From Acanthosoma haemorrhoidale (taxonomy: Eukaryota; Arthropoda; Insecta; Hemiptera; Acanthosomatidae), in contig OV884014.1 in assembly GCA_930367205.1 (NCBI GenBank), forward strand, positions 77,913,104-77,977,103: DNA of 64,000 bases, read 5' to 3'. A model generated the notes under the pieces. It saw nothing but the letters and a program-made list of their open reading frames with translations, was not told the origin of the DNA and searched no databases. Of this stretch, positions 42,389 to 52,979 are shown piece by piece. Position 1 is the first letter of the stretch. Each line of letters begins with the position of its first letter. A program made the translations under genes and the position numbers.

Positions 42389-45120
42389 CCATACCAATGT
42401 GTTCATTGATCCGGATATGGGAGGGCGAATAATTTAATAATAAAAAAAAATGAAATGAACATAAACTTTACATTGTAATATTGATATATATATATTTTTT
42501 TTAATAATTGGGCACAATTTTCTTTCTTTTAAGCGAGGTAAAAAGCATTCCATTATAAAAGCCAGATTTATCAGCATTGAATGTTTGGCCCCTTGTATTA
42601 TTCTTAATTGTTTGACTGAATTTATTTGCATATTGTAAAATAGTGTAACTACAAGTATATTTTTCAAACTTGTGAAAAAGTCTAAGTTACTCACTAAATG
42701 ATAAGTCATAAAAATTTCAGCTTAAGGCCTTAGCTAAGATTTCAGGAGTTCCTTTTATTAACAGGCCATAAACAGAATCCCCCTTTCCATTGATTAGTTG
42801 AAGAGCATAATTTTCAAGCACTGATAATTTACCAAGAAGCACTTGTTAAACCTTGGCTGTATGGGTTTGACAAATTTTTTAAGCCACTAGTAAGTAATCT
42901 GTAAGTGTCTACTGTATATTTGATTTTTGTTTTTTTAACAAACTTTTTATTTATGTTCATTTATTAAAACTTTCAAGATTACAAATTTTAAATATCATTA
43001 ATTACCTATTTTCGATCACTTGTTTATATTTTTGAATACAGTATTCAGGATCAGAATACTGTATCTTTAAGTTCTGAATAAGCTTCTTTTGTTCCACAGC
43101 TTTATTTTTTCTTTTAGTTTCTTTAGTTCTCCTTCTGCATGCTGAGTTGGGTCTCTAAAAATAATATCGTTCAGTATTTTAATATTACTTGTACACTTAT
43201 ATCTCGAACTTTGGTTACCTTTTCTTTAAATTGGACATTATTGTTAAGTTCTTCAGCTTCCTGTAGATGTTTCTCATTTTCTTCTTGTACGCAATATATT
43301 ACCTAAATAGTTTGTAATTACTATCATGATTATTACATTTTCAAAGGAATTCAATTACCGAACAGATTTCTCAAACCTTTTGTTCATTCACTTTAGGATT
43401 TATTGTAAAACTTGAGTCATGTTCACTCATTTCAAAATTAATTTTCACATCATTCTCTTTAGAAATATTTCCTTTTTGTACCTAAACATTCAGAAGTACT
43501 TTAATAATTAACATTGCACTTTATAATCATTAGAATTTATATTTTCACCTCAGCCTTGTTAAAAAACTTCTTTTCTGGATTTTTAACCTTGCCTTCAAGA
43601 GCTGTACTAGTTTGTAAGATGTGAATCTTTTCAAGGGCTGACTTTTCCTATATTCAAAAATAAAATTAATAAATTTTAAATAAATTATAAATGTTGTTAA
43701 TATTTTTTTCGTTTTTTCCTTACATCCTTTTGTTTGTTTTCTTTGTGCATATTTTCTGATTTTGGCTCCAAAGTAACATTTACTTTTGGTAAAGAAAAAG
43801 ATAATCTCTCAAGCTGTTCAATTGACTGTTCCTGGACAAATATTATGCAAATTCATTACTAAGATCCCATGATTAAGAATCCCAACTTCATTATTTTCTT
43901 TAAGCTTCTATGTACAACCATTTTTATTTAAAAGAATAATTTATAGTTACCAATCACCCTTTTAAATGGGGTTAAAATTTAAAATTTTTATTATTCTTTT
44001 AGGTTTAGTTTCTTTCTCATAGTTTTAATGTTTTGAATCTTACATTAGGCAGAAGAACAAAAAAATCATTATACCTTGACATTTCTCATGTTCTCTGGGG
44101 TTTCGGCTCTTTTCCTTAAGTAACATTCTGAAATATGATTATGATTTATTTATTAATATAACTTTAATTATATTATAACTAATATAAATTTTCTATATTT
44201 TTAAAAAATTTCACATGTAAGTGCCATCCTCAAATGTAGCCCAGGCTACATTTTTGACTACCCTGAAGTTTATATCAGGATATTGAAACAAATAAAACTG
44301 TTTATATCACATACACAAAAGATGTTATATGCAATTGATAAATTTATAGTAATTAAAATCAGGGGACTTATTTAATGCTGCACTCACATAATAACTTACC
44401 TCTTATAGCTGGTAGAGCTCTCTCTCTCATTTCCTGAAGTTTAGGAGAATATCTTTTTCCTCTTTCAGGATTGTGGTTATGCCATTTATCTTTCATCAGA
44501 GTATATCCATGTAAGAGGAATTGGTTTCGTATAGACCTACATAAAGCCAATTTTCCTGTAAAATATATAGATTTATTTATTGAACTAGCTGTTAACTCCT
44601 GTTAATTTAAGGAATGAAACTTTGAGATCCTGGCATCCAAACCCTTTTCCCTAACAGTGCAAGTCCAAAATTCCAAAAATTGCCTCAATCTGATAATAAA
44701 TGAAAAATGATGGAGTTAGAGATTTGTGTGAATTTATTCAATGGGTTAGATGCTTTTAGAGAACACGTTGTATAAACATATTTTATGTGAACATCATATT
44801 CTGTTATAGATTTATACAATATAAATACTGCATACTTTGCCTCTCCTTCTCGTATGTTTGAAATAGGATCTGTGCATCTTCTTTTCGGTCAGTTTTTCTT
44901 TCGAATTCGGAAGCACTCTTATAAAGTAATTCAACAGGCTGTAAAAAAAAAAATCAATAAAAAATTAGGTATTGTTTAATTATGATTCTATCTTGTACTA
45001 ATATACCTTAATCCCCGCTTTCCTGCAAGCCTTTAAGGATCTGGGGCTGGTCAGTACATATTTGCATTTGTTAGCAGAAGGAATCTCAAAGTTTAATAAA
45101 TTCAATACAGGCAAGCTCAT
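36234..45120 (-). CDS. CCDC177-like coiled-coil protein, 12 exons
   Basis: Exons in transcript order are 45120-45007, 44938-44836, 44555-44400, 44127-44075, 43831-43724, 43647-43549, 43481-43377, 43302-43219, 43154-43006, 37746-37534, 36590-36435 and 36354-36234. All have GT-AG borders and the phases close to 486 residues. The N-terminal 90 residues (YVLTSPRSLKACRKAGIKPV, then EKERQRKLALCR) match what I recall of vertebrate CCDC177. The middle (exons 5-9) is charged and low in complexity. Exons 10-11 are rich in Glu, Lys, Arg and Gln with heptad-like spacing (DLKELEVHKVQRELEEGMEK), which predicts a coiled coil. The tail has FDQKVAKLGMHKRVLDSHM. The molecular role of this family is poorly known and I infer none. 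Intron 9 (37747-43005) carries a young Jockey-type LINE in antisense. The gene converges on the ceramide synthase and diverges from LAMTOR3. The exon chain is secure. The family name is less so. Confidence 0.85.
36840..37180 (-). repeat. 5S rRNA-like SINE fragment
   Basis: On the - strand, 37180 to about 37125 reads GGTCAAGCTCGGTCAGTACT then TGGGTGGGTAACT. This closely follows the 3' half of 5S rRNA, including the internal promoter C-box region (GGTTAGTACTTGGATGGGTGACC). The 5' half of 5S is absent. The following roughly 290 bp are less AT-rich than the surroundings and could be the SINE body. The left end (near 36840) is a guess. Confidence 0.55.
38163..39295 (+). CDS. Jockey-type LINE ORF1 (gag), frameshifted at a C-run
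   Basis: The ATG frame from 38163 runs to a stop at 39212 (349 residues). Residues about 55-190 match the gag domain ahead of the zinc region. Three CCHC-type zinc knuckles follow at about 215-280 (CLNCQEYGHTRRYC, CVRCSEPHETKDC, CANCGGNHVASFQQC). After a run of nine C (39063-39071) the expected Jockey gag tail (PRQTASYAQMASG) is in another frame, which stays open to TGA at 39293-39295. That TGA overlaps the ORF2 ATG (ATGA). The copy as read therefore carries a one-base slip at the C-run, either a real mutation, a sequencing error or recoding. The protein binds the element RNA. Confidence 0.85.
39292..41958 (+). CDS. Jockey-type LINE ORF2: AP endonuclease and reverse transcriptase
   Basis: This 888-residue protein makes the target nick and primes cDNA synthesis there. 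The endonuclease is at about 1-225 (LNYNVCGI, VLTDTRL, GGVAVLVRNG, VGDLNANHSWW, TSDHRPI). Reverse transcriptase is at about 425-690 (KSPGQDSIQN, HYRPISLLTQLSKLFE, MISLDCSKAFDSVDH, GVPQGSVLGPLLFNIY, YADD near 650). The thumb-like region (RLKLLIYQSVLRPALMYGTP) follows, and the protein ends after PVRWKHCWTAEAWRMKDI. There is no RNase H domain, as usual for Jockey. No in-frame stop is seen. The Glu of the first endonuclease motif appears as Thr-Asp-Thr in this clade's form. The start is set by the ATGA overlap with the shifted ORF1 frame. Confidence 0.93.
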   Translation: MSGHAILNYNVCGIMPKQADVEVILRCHTPDVVVLTDTRLKKIHFCRFPGYTVYRHDTETTSGGVAVLVRNGIPCRRLLPPVNLGPDQFIVTLQLRLTKNTIVSGVYRRPRAACDPYKRLLSTVAHDRRHVIVGDLNANHSWWSSTRANGLGRYITKTSFTVIHPGLPTFRHFANPDRTSTPDLLLTQEPHRVTGCSALDFTTSDHRPILYELEGDIPKPPASRYRYDEAKWDLYKRLIKTDLPTITPLRHTWDIDYAIYQLQDVIERAADASIPKFSPKPPSLRKPPDHILQLIRQRNNIKNRWFRTRNRDLKPVLNSLTNQVRSLMAQWKNSVWEDRLTSLHGDHKQLWKLVKTSTSKRNGVRLAVNGQFIPTTEQADILATYYEEVSRGQGEPIVTLDPPSPSLPTTTDIWTSHRQVGAIIRRTTGKKSPGQDSIQNILLKQLPRKGISFITNILNSCFRLHYFPQNWKHAVVIPLLKPAKSGYEPSHYRPISLLTQLSKLFERIIHIHLSGHCESQEVIPPEQTGFSTGLSANNNLVRLQHHVASNIRSNRATAMISLDCSKAFDSVDHHTLLQRLREYEFSDQLQNLIRSYLTGRTFSVRIGTTTTTRRNYSAGVPQGSVLGPLLFNIYTAHIVGASYSNCEVSAYADDIGVYSTSINPSRALKFAESASQQIAEKLDAVYIKVNPAKTQGIIFSYKSGKKKLPKSFVLDGKECPVSNKLCYLGITLGRHLSFTTHLGKKLKSVRKKFFSLGHLLHSPALSVRLKLLIYQSVLRPALMYGTPLYKYLTPNTLLKLQQFQNRVLRTSLKHTPFDQMKADEIHKKFEVLTIQDFIKRRHIKFFDSLRHSHNPLFSDLQPPPMPVRWKHCWTAEAWRMKDIIEPED
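42101..42115 (+). other. Stem-loop in Jockey-type LINE 3' UTR
   Basis: CCAGGC-TTC-GCCTGG is a perfect 6-bp stem with a 3-base loop inside the GC-rich 3' UTR. LINE reverse transcriptases often recognise 3' UTR structure, so this is a candidate, but no experiment is implied. Confidence 0.35.
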
Positions 45121-46755
45121 GGATTTATTGTTAATTCATGAAACTTGCCCACCAGTTACATCTGAGGGAGGCTTTGTTTGTTGTGGTTGCTATGACGGTA
45201 TGTAATCAATATGTTAAATTTTTTTATGGGGGGAAGTAGAATATGATAATTTGATTTCAAATTTGTAGTTGTGCTACAAAACAGCATGCCTCAAAATCAT
45301 GTTTATAAAATTACACTAAGTATGGACTTAAAAGCTGTTATATTTTTACATGGGAATGATTAACATATTAAATTTATTTTTATTTTATCTGTAGTGCCAT
45401 AAATGTATTGTTGATGATGTAGATGAACTATTATATGATTTTTTAATATTAATTTATTTGTTTTCTTGGTCAACTCGGTGAGACAGCCTGGGCAGGCAAC
45501 ATTTATATGAATAAAAATCATAATTATAAAAAATTTCTATGTGTAGTGATAAATATATTTATCCTTCTATACTGTGCTATAAATTTGAAGTGGTTGTCTA
45601 GCAGTTTTTCCAGCTCCCTCTACTTGTCATAAATAAGAATTATGAAGAATAAATTAATGTTAACCAAACTTAGTTATTAGTGTATGTCAAGTGTTGAATC
45701 TTTTAAGGTTAGAGGGCTCCTACAAATTTTTTCTGGGGTGGAGTTGGGAGAAATTTAAATATTTCTGCACAGGTGAGGAAATGTTATTCCTTCCTTTGTT
45801 GAACTGTTGGCCATGATTTATTCTCTTAGTTATTCTCATTAATGGCTCGGTAGTTTGAGGTGGGAAGCCTAAAATAAGGCAAGGGTGTCTAAATGGGAAT
45901 CGGAATACCGTGGGCTAGAATCCCAGCTGTATAACTATTCTATATTTCTCTTTAACCAATAATTGTTACATTCTTAATTTCATGACAACATTCCACAACT
46001 AATATATATTACTGCATCAAAGTATGTTTTGTTCTATTTTAGGGGTTCTTTCTTGCAAAATCCTAATGTAGTGTGGGAGATTTGGTGTAATTTTCTAATG
46101 GGGCCTTTAGGAAAATTGGAGACAACTGAAGTTCCTACTCAATTGATAAATATCTATTGATAAATCTGAGTAATGTAATTATCATTTTCAAGCTGCAGAC
46201 TAGAAACCTGTAGATAACCCATATTCTCTGTTTAGGAAGGTAGCCTGGTGGTACTAGCGGATTCTATAGCCGTTACTCTGAAGGAGTCATCTTATCGTTA
46301 ATTCTGAGGGAAATTCCGACCCGTAGGCTCGCATAGTCAGCAACAAACCAGCTTTAGTTGAGAGAAATTGAAATGCGTCCGATTCGTAGACACAGTTAAT
46401 TAAGCGATTGCTTAAAATTACTCTCCAACGCCTTTTAACTGAGAGTTTAATCTGACCGAGCCATATAATTCACTCTCACTAGATCGATTAAATTAATACT
46501 TTTATCCCAAACAGAAGAAAGTTCCTCCTAAAGCTACCAAGGAAAATATACTACAACTAATTTGTTCTTCTGATCAATATATTTCTTCGTGAGATTAGAG
46601 TTAGAGCTCTTTGTCGCTAAAAAAAAGGCTGAAGGTAACACGCGGTGTTTTGAAACCTTCCCTTGTGTTCAAATAAATAACTGTGTGAGTCTTTTAACGG
46701 GATTCTAATTTTATAAAAGCTTGATTTGTATCGCTAGTAGTAAATATTGGATAGG
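45121..46755. promoter_or_regulatory. Divergent intergenic region between CCDC177-like gene and LAMTOR3
   Basis: The two start codons face away from each other across 1.6 kb, so both promoters and 5' UTRs should lie here. A moderately GC-rich patch near 46230-46340 may mark a promoter or an old repeat. A tRNA-like stretch (45841-45935, A-box-like TGGCTCGGTAGT and B-box-like GGGCTAGAATCCC) is probably a SINE remnant. Confidence 0.4.
45838..45940 (+). repeat. tRNA-related SINE remnant
   Basis: TGGCTCGGTAGT resembles a tRNA A box. About 70 bases later GGGCTAGAATCCCAGCT resembles a T-arm/B box. No cloverleaf closes. Confidence 0.4.
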
Positions 46756-48542
46756 ATGATTAACGTGTTAAATGATTTGATAAAGAAGTAAGTATAATAC
46801 ATTTTATTTGTACTTTTGAGCGTGCTAATGATTTCGTTTTGTATTGCCTCCAAATTGACTTGCTATTTATATTACTAAGGAATTCAAAGTATTTATAACT
46901 TGTGTGTATCCAGTTTGACCAAATTTGATACATTTTGTTTGTTAAGGGTCGTGGGGCTGGAGTGCATTGTTTTAGCTGACAGAGATGGCATTCCAATTGT
47001 GAAAGGTATGTATTAAATAATTTTATGACTGTCAATGATCTATTAGTGTTTGTTTAAATTATGTATGTTGTGTATCTCAGCCACTGTTCAGAAAATTCCG
47101 GAAACTGTGTTACGGTCAGGATTCTTATCGACGTTTGGAATGGCAGCATTTCAAGGAAGGAAATTAGGAATGGGAGAAAACAACACTACAATCACCATCT
47201 ATAGTTCTTATCAGGTAATTAAATTTTGTTTCTTTGTTATAATTGATGACTACTAAATAACTCTTGCTGATATGAGTCAATTTTTATACAATCGACTGTT
47301 AGTAAATAACAGAATTTCTACCAATCCGATTAATTTGAAGTGTTAATTACAACATTATGGGGTTCTTTTAGCCTCCTTAGTGTCTTCTGCTTTATGTTTG
47401 GACTTGATGCTCCTGTACCTTTATATTGTCAATGTCATTTTGGTTGGTATCTAAACTATTAATTTACAACACTACAACAAAATTAAAGACCTAGCAATGA
47501 TTCATCGCACTCTTCCAAAGATTCTGATTGTAAAAACAACCCGGTTACTATTGAGGAATTTGATTTTGAGGAAAGTGAGTAAATGGAAGAGAAGACTGGG
47601 AGCTCCTATGGTCCTAATAACATTTAATCTCATAATCCTGTTAGGTTTTTTATTTATATTTTTTCCTTAAATTGAAGGGTTTGCTGCAAAAAGGAGGTAG
47701 CTCCATCCCATAGCTGTTGGGAGTTAGAAACACTTTCTTGTGTCAAAAAAAAACCTCTTTTATTTGGCACAAAAAGGATGCAGCTCCAATCGTAATATGT
47801 AAACACCATAATTGAAAGTAAGCAACAACAATATTTTTACATAACTTAAAATTTGAATTTTTTAAACGTTTTGTTTGGTTTCTCAACAAATGGAAAAATT
47901 GGAGCTACCTCCTTTTTGCAGCAAACCCTTCAATTTATGTTTACTTGAATGAATGAAAATTTTATTCATAACCTAGAGTGTTGATATTGGGTTTTGTATT
48001 ATTGTAGACTAGATACTTTTCTAATTAACACAAGATGATTTTATTATGTAATTATTGGATCTAAATTGATAAGAATTTGATGGAGGTTCATATGGATAAA
48101 ATAATTTTTCATGGTATATTAATGTCCAGAAATGTCTAAAAAAAAAATCATCAAAATTAGACACGATGTGCCACTTCAGTTTTTGTTGAATAGTAGAATA
48201 TATGGTTTATTTATAATATCTATTAAATTTGTCTATTATCTTTGTTCAATGTCATATTATTTTTTGTCAATAAAATATAAATAACTGTTATTTGCACATT
48301 GATTTTTTAGGCAATTGGGCACTTATTAATGTCAATCAATCAGTATGTGTAGTAATGTGTTGGCCATCGTTGATATTTCATGAATTGTTGTTGTTATTTT
48401 GTAGGTAGTACAAATGGATATACAAGGAATGATAGTCACATTCATCGGCAACAAAGACTGCAACATAGGTCAAATTTTATCCATTTCAAAAAGTCTTGCA
48501 CCTTCCATGCTCGAGTTACAAAAAGTTCTTGAACAAGCTTAA
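46756..48542 (+). CDS. Lamtor3: LAMTOR3 / MP1, Ragulator complex roadblock-fold subunit, 4 exons
   Basis: Exons are 46756-46787, 46947-47005, 47081-47214 and 48405-48542. Introns are GT-AG and the phases close to 120 residues, against about 124 in human. LAMTOR3 pairs with LAMTOR2 as a roadblock heterodimer in the lysosomal Ragulator scaffold, which anchors Rag GTPases for mTORC1 activation and also scaffolds MEK1/ERK. Recognisable family segments are GLECIVLADRDGIPIVK (beta strand and turn), LRSGFLSTF, the GRKLGMGENNTTITIYSSYQ strand pair, VVQMDIQGMIVTFIG, and a C-terminal helix ending LQKVLEQA. The short first exon (MINVLNDLIKK) matches the N-terminal helix of homologues and is followed by a strong GTAAGT donor, which supports ATG 46756. 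Intron 3 holds a 266-bp MITE. The gene is divergent from the CCDC177-like gene, so the roughly 1.6 kb between their starts probably contains both promoters. Confidence 0.93.
47670..47935. mobile_element. MITE with 36-bp perfect TIRs in LAMTOR3 intron 3
   Basis: Both ends begin AATTGAAGGGTTTGCTGCAA and match perfectly in inverted orientation for 36 bp. A TA dinucleotide flanks each end (47668-47669 and 47936-47937), pointing to the Tc1/mariner superfamily. The 266-bp interior is non-coding and contains a diverged inner repeat of the tip (GCACAAAAAGGATGCAGCTC). Perfect TIRs suggest a young copy. Confidence 0.85.
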
Positions 48543-49122
48543 ATAAAGTGTAAGGGTTTTTGCTAGAGTTCAAGTTAAATTTAGGTTTACAGATATATAT
48601 TCCATTTAACAATATATCTATTGATTTTACATTTGTGTGTAAAAAACCATCTTATATCAGTAAAACTTTTGAACAGGGTTCTAGTGAAAAACACGTCACA
48701 TACATTAAAAATTATTAGTTTATCAATTATTTCATTTAATATAAAAAAAAAACTCCTTGTTCACATGGAAGTTTACTACCAAACTAATGATTAATTAAAT
48801 CCTAATCACAATTATGAAATCTTATATTATGCATGAATTATATATATTACCCACGTATACATAGTTTAAAATATACATTTTATTATTCTAGTACATGAAT
48901 TATTTATAAAAAATCATCATTGAAATCAAAAGGCCTTTTCTTTAAAGGAAAGTTTTGTATTATTAGGTATTGTGAGTTGTTATTATTGTTTGGTTGATCC
49001 TGTCTGTAATTATTGATATATTTAAATTATTAGTCGATTAAACTAGGCATAAGATGCAAAGCGATATCTGTTATGGTTATGTAAGTATTAAGTTGCATAG
49101 CTGCTGTGGTATGACACTAATG

Positions 49123-49128
49123 AATAAA
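49123..49128 (+). terminator. Candidate poly(A) signal, LAMTOR3
   Basis: AATAAA lies about 580 bp past the LAMTOR3 stop and is followed by a T/G-rich stretch typical of cleavage sites. A weaker alternative lies near 49676. Confidence 0.4.
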
Positions 49129-49149
49129 GATGTATAATTTAGATGTTTT

Positions 49150-52100
49150 GAGTATGTTCATGTTCAAATTTAGATTTTGTTTCTTATCTCTTTATATCTA
49201 ACCCCATCAATTAAAGTGTTGTATATGTTTCCATTGATAATTGGTCTGTTTTGTTAACCGATTGTTAAAAGTTTTGTACCAACATTAACTCTTTTCAAAT
49301 TTTAATGTTACCTGTAAATTAAGTTTATAATGCTCTTTACGAGGGGTTTACCTATTATCTTGTCCATCTCCCACCTGTGGGTGGTTCAAGCTTTGTTTTG
49401 GGAACTTAAATTTTCCATGGAAAAAAACAACAATGTAATCTGATAGCAATAGGTGTCTAAAATATTTATTGTTACTTCTTTTGAATATTGTCTCAGTTTT
49501 TATCACTTATCTTTCTTGTTAAAATTTTGTCAATCCTTAGTCATTAATATCATTTATGATTGATAATTTTAGTTTTCTGTGGTTTTATAAAGATTATCTA
49601 GTGATGTAATACATTCAATCAAATTCGATAAATGAAATTGTGTATTATATTGTAAATTTAGAGTTTATTTTTGTAAATAAATTGATTTTTATAACCATTA
49701 AGTAAGTTTTTATATGTACATTTTCTTTGTTATCATTACTATTCATTACTGTCATTTATTATTAGAACAGGCTTCTGTTCAAGTGAGCAAAACACGTGCA
49801 TTGAACTTATTTAATTTGTCGTATGATTATCTAGTTAAAGGCTGACTCAATGGATTTGATAAGCCTGAAGGGAAAGGCTGTACTTAAAAACAGGTATGGG
49901 TGTCATATTCTTTCATATGTATGTATGTTCTACAATAATGGTGATATTATTACTTAATTGATCTGAAATTTTAAGGGGTATATTAAAATAAAAAGGATCT
50001 TTGGGAACATCAGTTACACATCATAAAATAATTAAGAAGGTGAGTGGTAGATTAGTTCCTCTTTTGTGTTCAATAATTCCTGAAACCCAAGTTAAGAAAT
50101 AAAAAAATATGTGCTGACCTGAGAGCTCTTTAAATTCACTTAAATATAAAAGAAGAAACTGGGAAAGCCTCTCAACATTACCTCAAGAGGCATGTAGATG
50201 CAATAAATATGGTGTAGTGGTTAATATAATTGCTTTGTGATTTATTATTATTAAATTTAAAATTGAAACCAAATGATTTTGTGACATCTAGATCATGCAT
50301 TTTTCAGATCTTTGGGATCCTACTGCTGCATACCTAAAGATTGCATGTTGAAATTTCTTTTATATATTTATTTTTTTGCTTATTGATAAGAACTCATATT
50401 TTTTTGTTAGTGATTATTTAACTCAAAAAATTCAAAGAGAAAATAATTAGGTTTTGAATTGTATTGCTTGTATCTTATTTTCAGGTCTTTTGAAATATTA
50501 ATTAGATAAATAAAGTTAATACAATTCAATATATTTCATTTAGGTTACATAAATATTATTCTATTAAAAAATTTTCTCTGAAGAAGCCATCTTAATCAGT
50601 TGCTGGTTAGGATTGGTCAGCACTAATTTATAACATATTTCTCTTCTCGTATTTCTTGGCAATTTTATTTGTACCAGTCACTAAACTATTACCAAAATTA
50701 GTTTGAAACAAAATGTTTTTAGATTTTTATCCTTTATTAGATATTGTTAAGAAGTCTGTCGAGTGTTGGTGTTGACAGTCATCTTGATCGAACAAAAAGA
50801 AAAAGCAGGCGATTAGTAACTGAGACTACAGCTTTCTGAGTCCACTGCATTGTTGTCTCGAAAAGTGGAAACACTGATTACAGGATAAAATAGTTCCTCA
50901 CACACAAGCTTGGCAAAGAAACAAGAAAGCAGTTTTTAGAAGTGTGAGGGCTCTCAACGGAAGTGAACACTTTTATTTCTGCTTTGTCCACTCTCTTTTA
51001 ATGAGTGAGTAGAGGAATTATAGCAGTCGGCGAAGCGCCCGGGGCCACAAATGACCACAAAAAAGAGTTAGGAGAGAGCAGAGGGAGAACAAAAGGCTGA
51101 CCAGTAATCAAATATAATAGCACCAACAAAATGGAGCAATTTGGTTGGTTTAGGGAAAGTAAGTGCAGTTATTTGATTTAAATATTTTTTACTGATGCTA
51201 GATTGTGGAATGAGTGAAGGTGACAGAGCTAGTTTGAAAATTCAAGGATTATTTTTTAGAATTATTGAAGTTGTCCAATTTGCTAATTTCACTGGCTTTG
51301 CCCAACTCTCTGAACAAAAGATATTTTGAAGAAATTACATTTTTCTCTTGTCACCAGCAAACTCTTCACTAAGTACTTGTCGTTCACGATTATTTTCCTA
51401 TATAAATTGTTGTGTGGTTCATTACTTTTCATGTGGCACTTTCGATCAAATCAACTGGAAGCATTCTGAAAAGTTCGTTAGGCCCGATATAATTATATCA
51501 TATGTCATTTACGAAGTCTGTTATTTAATATTGATTGTAACGTAGTTTGATTTTTTAATTATTGATAATTACCAGCTAAATAGAAAATGTACTTTGAGCA
51601 TCGTGACTTGAATCGGCGACCACGGTGGTTGCCATGCGAGGGCTTAGGGAAAGAAGATCCTTAGTGGTAAAATCGTCCACTTGTGTAGGCTAGCTCCGTT
51701 GGTAGAAAGACCCCTCGACTGGGAATTGCGGACGAACCGGGTTCGAGCACTGAATTTTTGAAAATATATTTTTTTCTTCGGATGGTAATTATTAATAACT
51801 GTGGTTTTTATTATCCGGCTAAGCATTACATTTCTCCATCCATCGATATTCTGGCAACTTTCCCCAAGGACACTTTGTGCCGCTAACCATGTTCATAGGT
51901 TGGATCCAGATGTTCCCCCTCCCCTGCCAAATACGGATGACCATTAAACGCTATGTTATTAACTGGAGAGCGAGGAAGTGCGGATATAGGCGATATCGGT
52001 AATGAGGCTTTAACAGGTGGGCCGCTTCGCAGACAGCTGCTACTCACCTGCTACCTCCGATCACTGCTATTATGTCCGGCGCGTGCCTGGGTCCTGCCTG

Positions 52101-52335
52101 TCAGCATGTTAGACTTTCATAGGAAAACTTTTCTTCTCTTAAGAGGCGTTGGAATGTAGCTAACCTTTCCTTTTTTACTTTCTGGATTACCCTTCTTTAA
52201 TGCTTATAATACGTACGTTCAAACTCAGCAGAAACTCAAAATTTTCCAGAGAAACCCCCAGGTTCAAAGGATGTCAAGATCAGCCAGATAGTCAGTTTTC
52301 GTGTGATTTTTGTACCTTTTTTTCTTATGTTTAAG
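49150..52335. other. Intergenic DNA downstream of LAMTOR3
   Basis: No coding exon recognised. About 50760-51110 is less AT-rich (with CGGCGAAGCGCCCGGGGCC near 51029) and could be regulatory or a relic. A tRNA-like SINE head lies at 51685-51765. Confidence 0.35.
51685..51765 (+). repeat. tRNA-related SINE head
   Basis: GGCTAGCTCCGTTGGTAGA resembles a D-arm/A box and CGAACCGGGTTCGAGCAC a T-arm/B box, at tRNA-like spacing. The T stem and the acceptor stem do not close, so it is not a functional tRNA. Confidence 0.5.
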
Positions 52336-52339
52336 ATGG

Positions 52340-52971
52340 TTTTTTTTTTTTTTTCTTTCATAGCCCCTTTAAATTTACAGATAATTATATATAATTATAG
52401 ATCCTCAGGCGAATCTATTTACAACAAGAATAATGATATACATTATACGTGACTGGACTAAACTGACTAATAAAGGTGATGGGACTCACCTTTTTGATCA
52501 AACTTAAAACTAACTTACATACTAATTCTTTACCTAATTTTTCCCCGACAGTCTGTTGCCATCGATGTGGGAGGCGTGGTTGGGTCATAGTGTTAAACAC
52601 TGGGTTGGTTAGGTGCTGCAACGAGTCAAAAAAACTTGATGTGTCTCCGGCGGATGAACTCGCCCACCGATGGCACACCAAGCAACGGCTGCGGGTAAGC
52701 GTCGAGAGAGGTATGTCAGACCACTTTTCGCATGATCCCATTCTGGAAATGTTGGAGACATTTGGCTGTATTGTCAGTCAAGTGGGTAAATAGCGGGGTA
52801 CCGTACAGCAGAGCTGGCCGGAGGACACATTTATAGATCATCAGTTTGAGACGAAGCGACAGGTTGGGTGAAGTTAGCAAGTGCGAAAGCCGGTAAGACC
52901 TGTGTCGTACTTTTTCTATGTTATTACTAAAATGAGTAGAGAAATGGAGATGCCTTTCCATTTTTATACCC
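52340..52971 (-). pseudogene. 5'-truncated Jockey-type LINE, 3' fragment
   Basis: The - strand encodes the end of a Jockey-type reverse transcriptase. LSLRLKLMIYKCVLRPALLY and GTPLFTH (about 52790-52870) parallel RLKLLIYQSVLRPALMYGTP of the intact element at 41.6 kb. SFFDSLQHLTNPVF and PRLPHRWQQ follow in another frame after a frameshift near 52720. The 3' end has a short A-rich tail (about 52340-52355). TTAAGATGG before and TTAAGAGGG after form an imperfect candidate target-site duplication. It is a dead copy of a different subfamily from the 38-kb element. Confidence 0.8.
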
Positions 52972-52979
52972 TTAAGAGG

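Noticed and set aside
51685..51765. Functional tRNA gene
   Set aside because: A and B boxes are visible, but the acceptor and T stems do not pair, so a SINE head is more likely.
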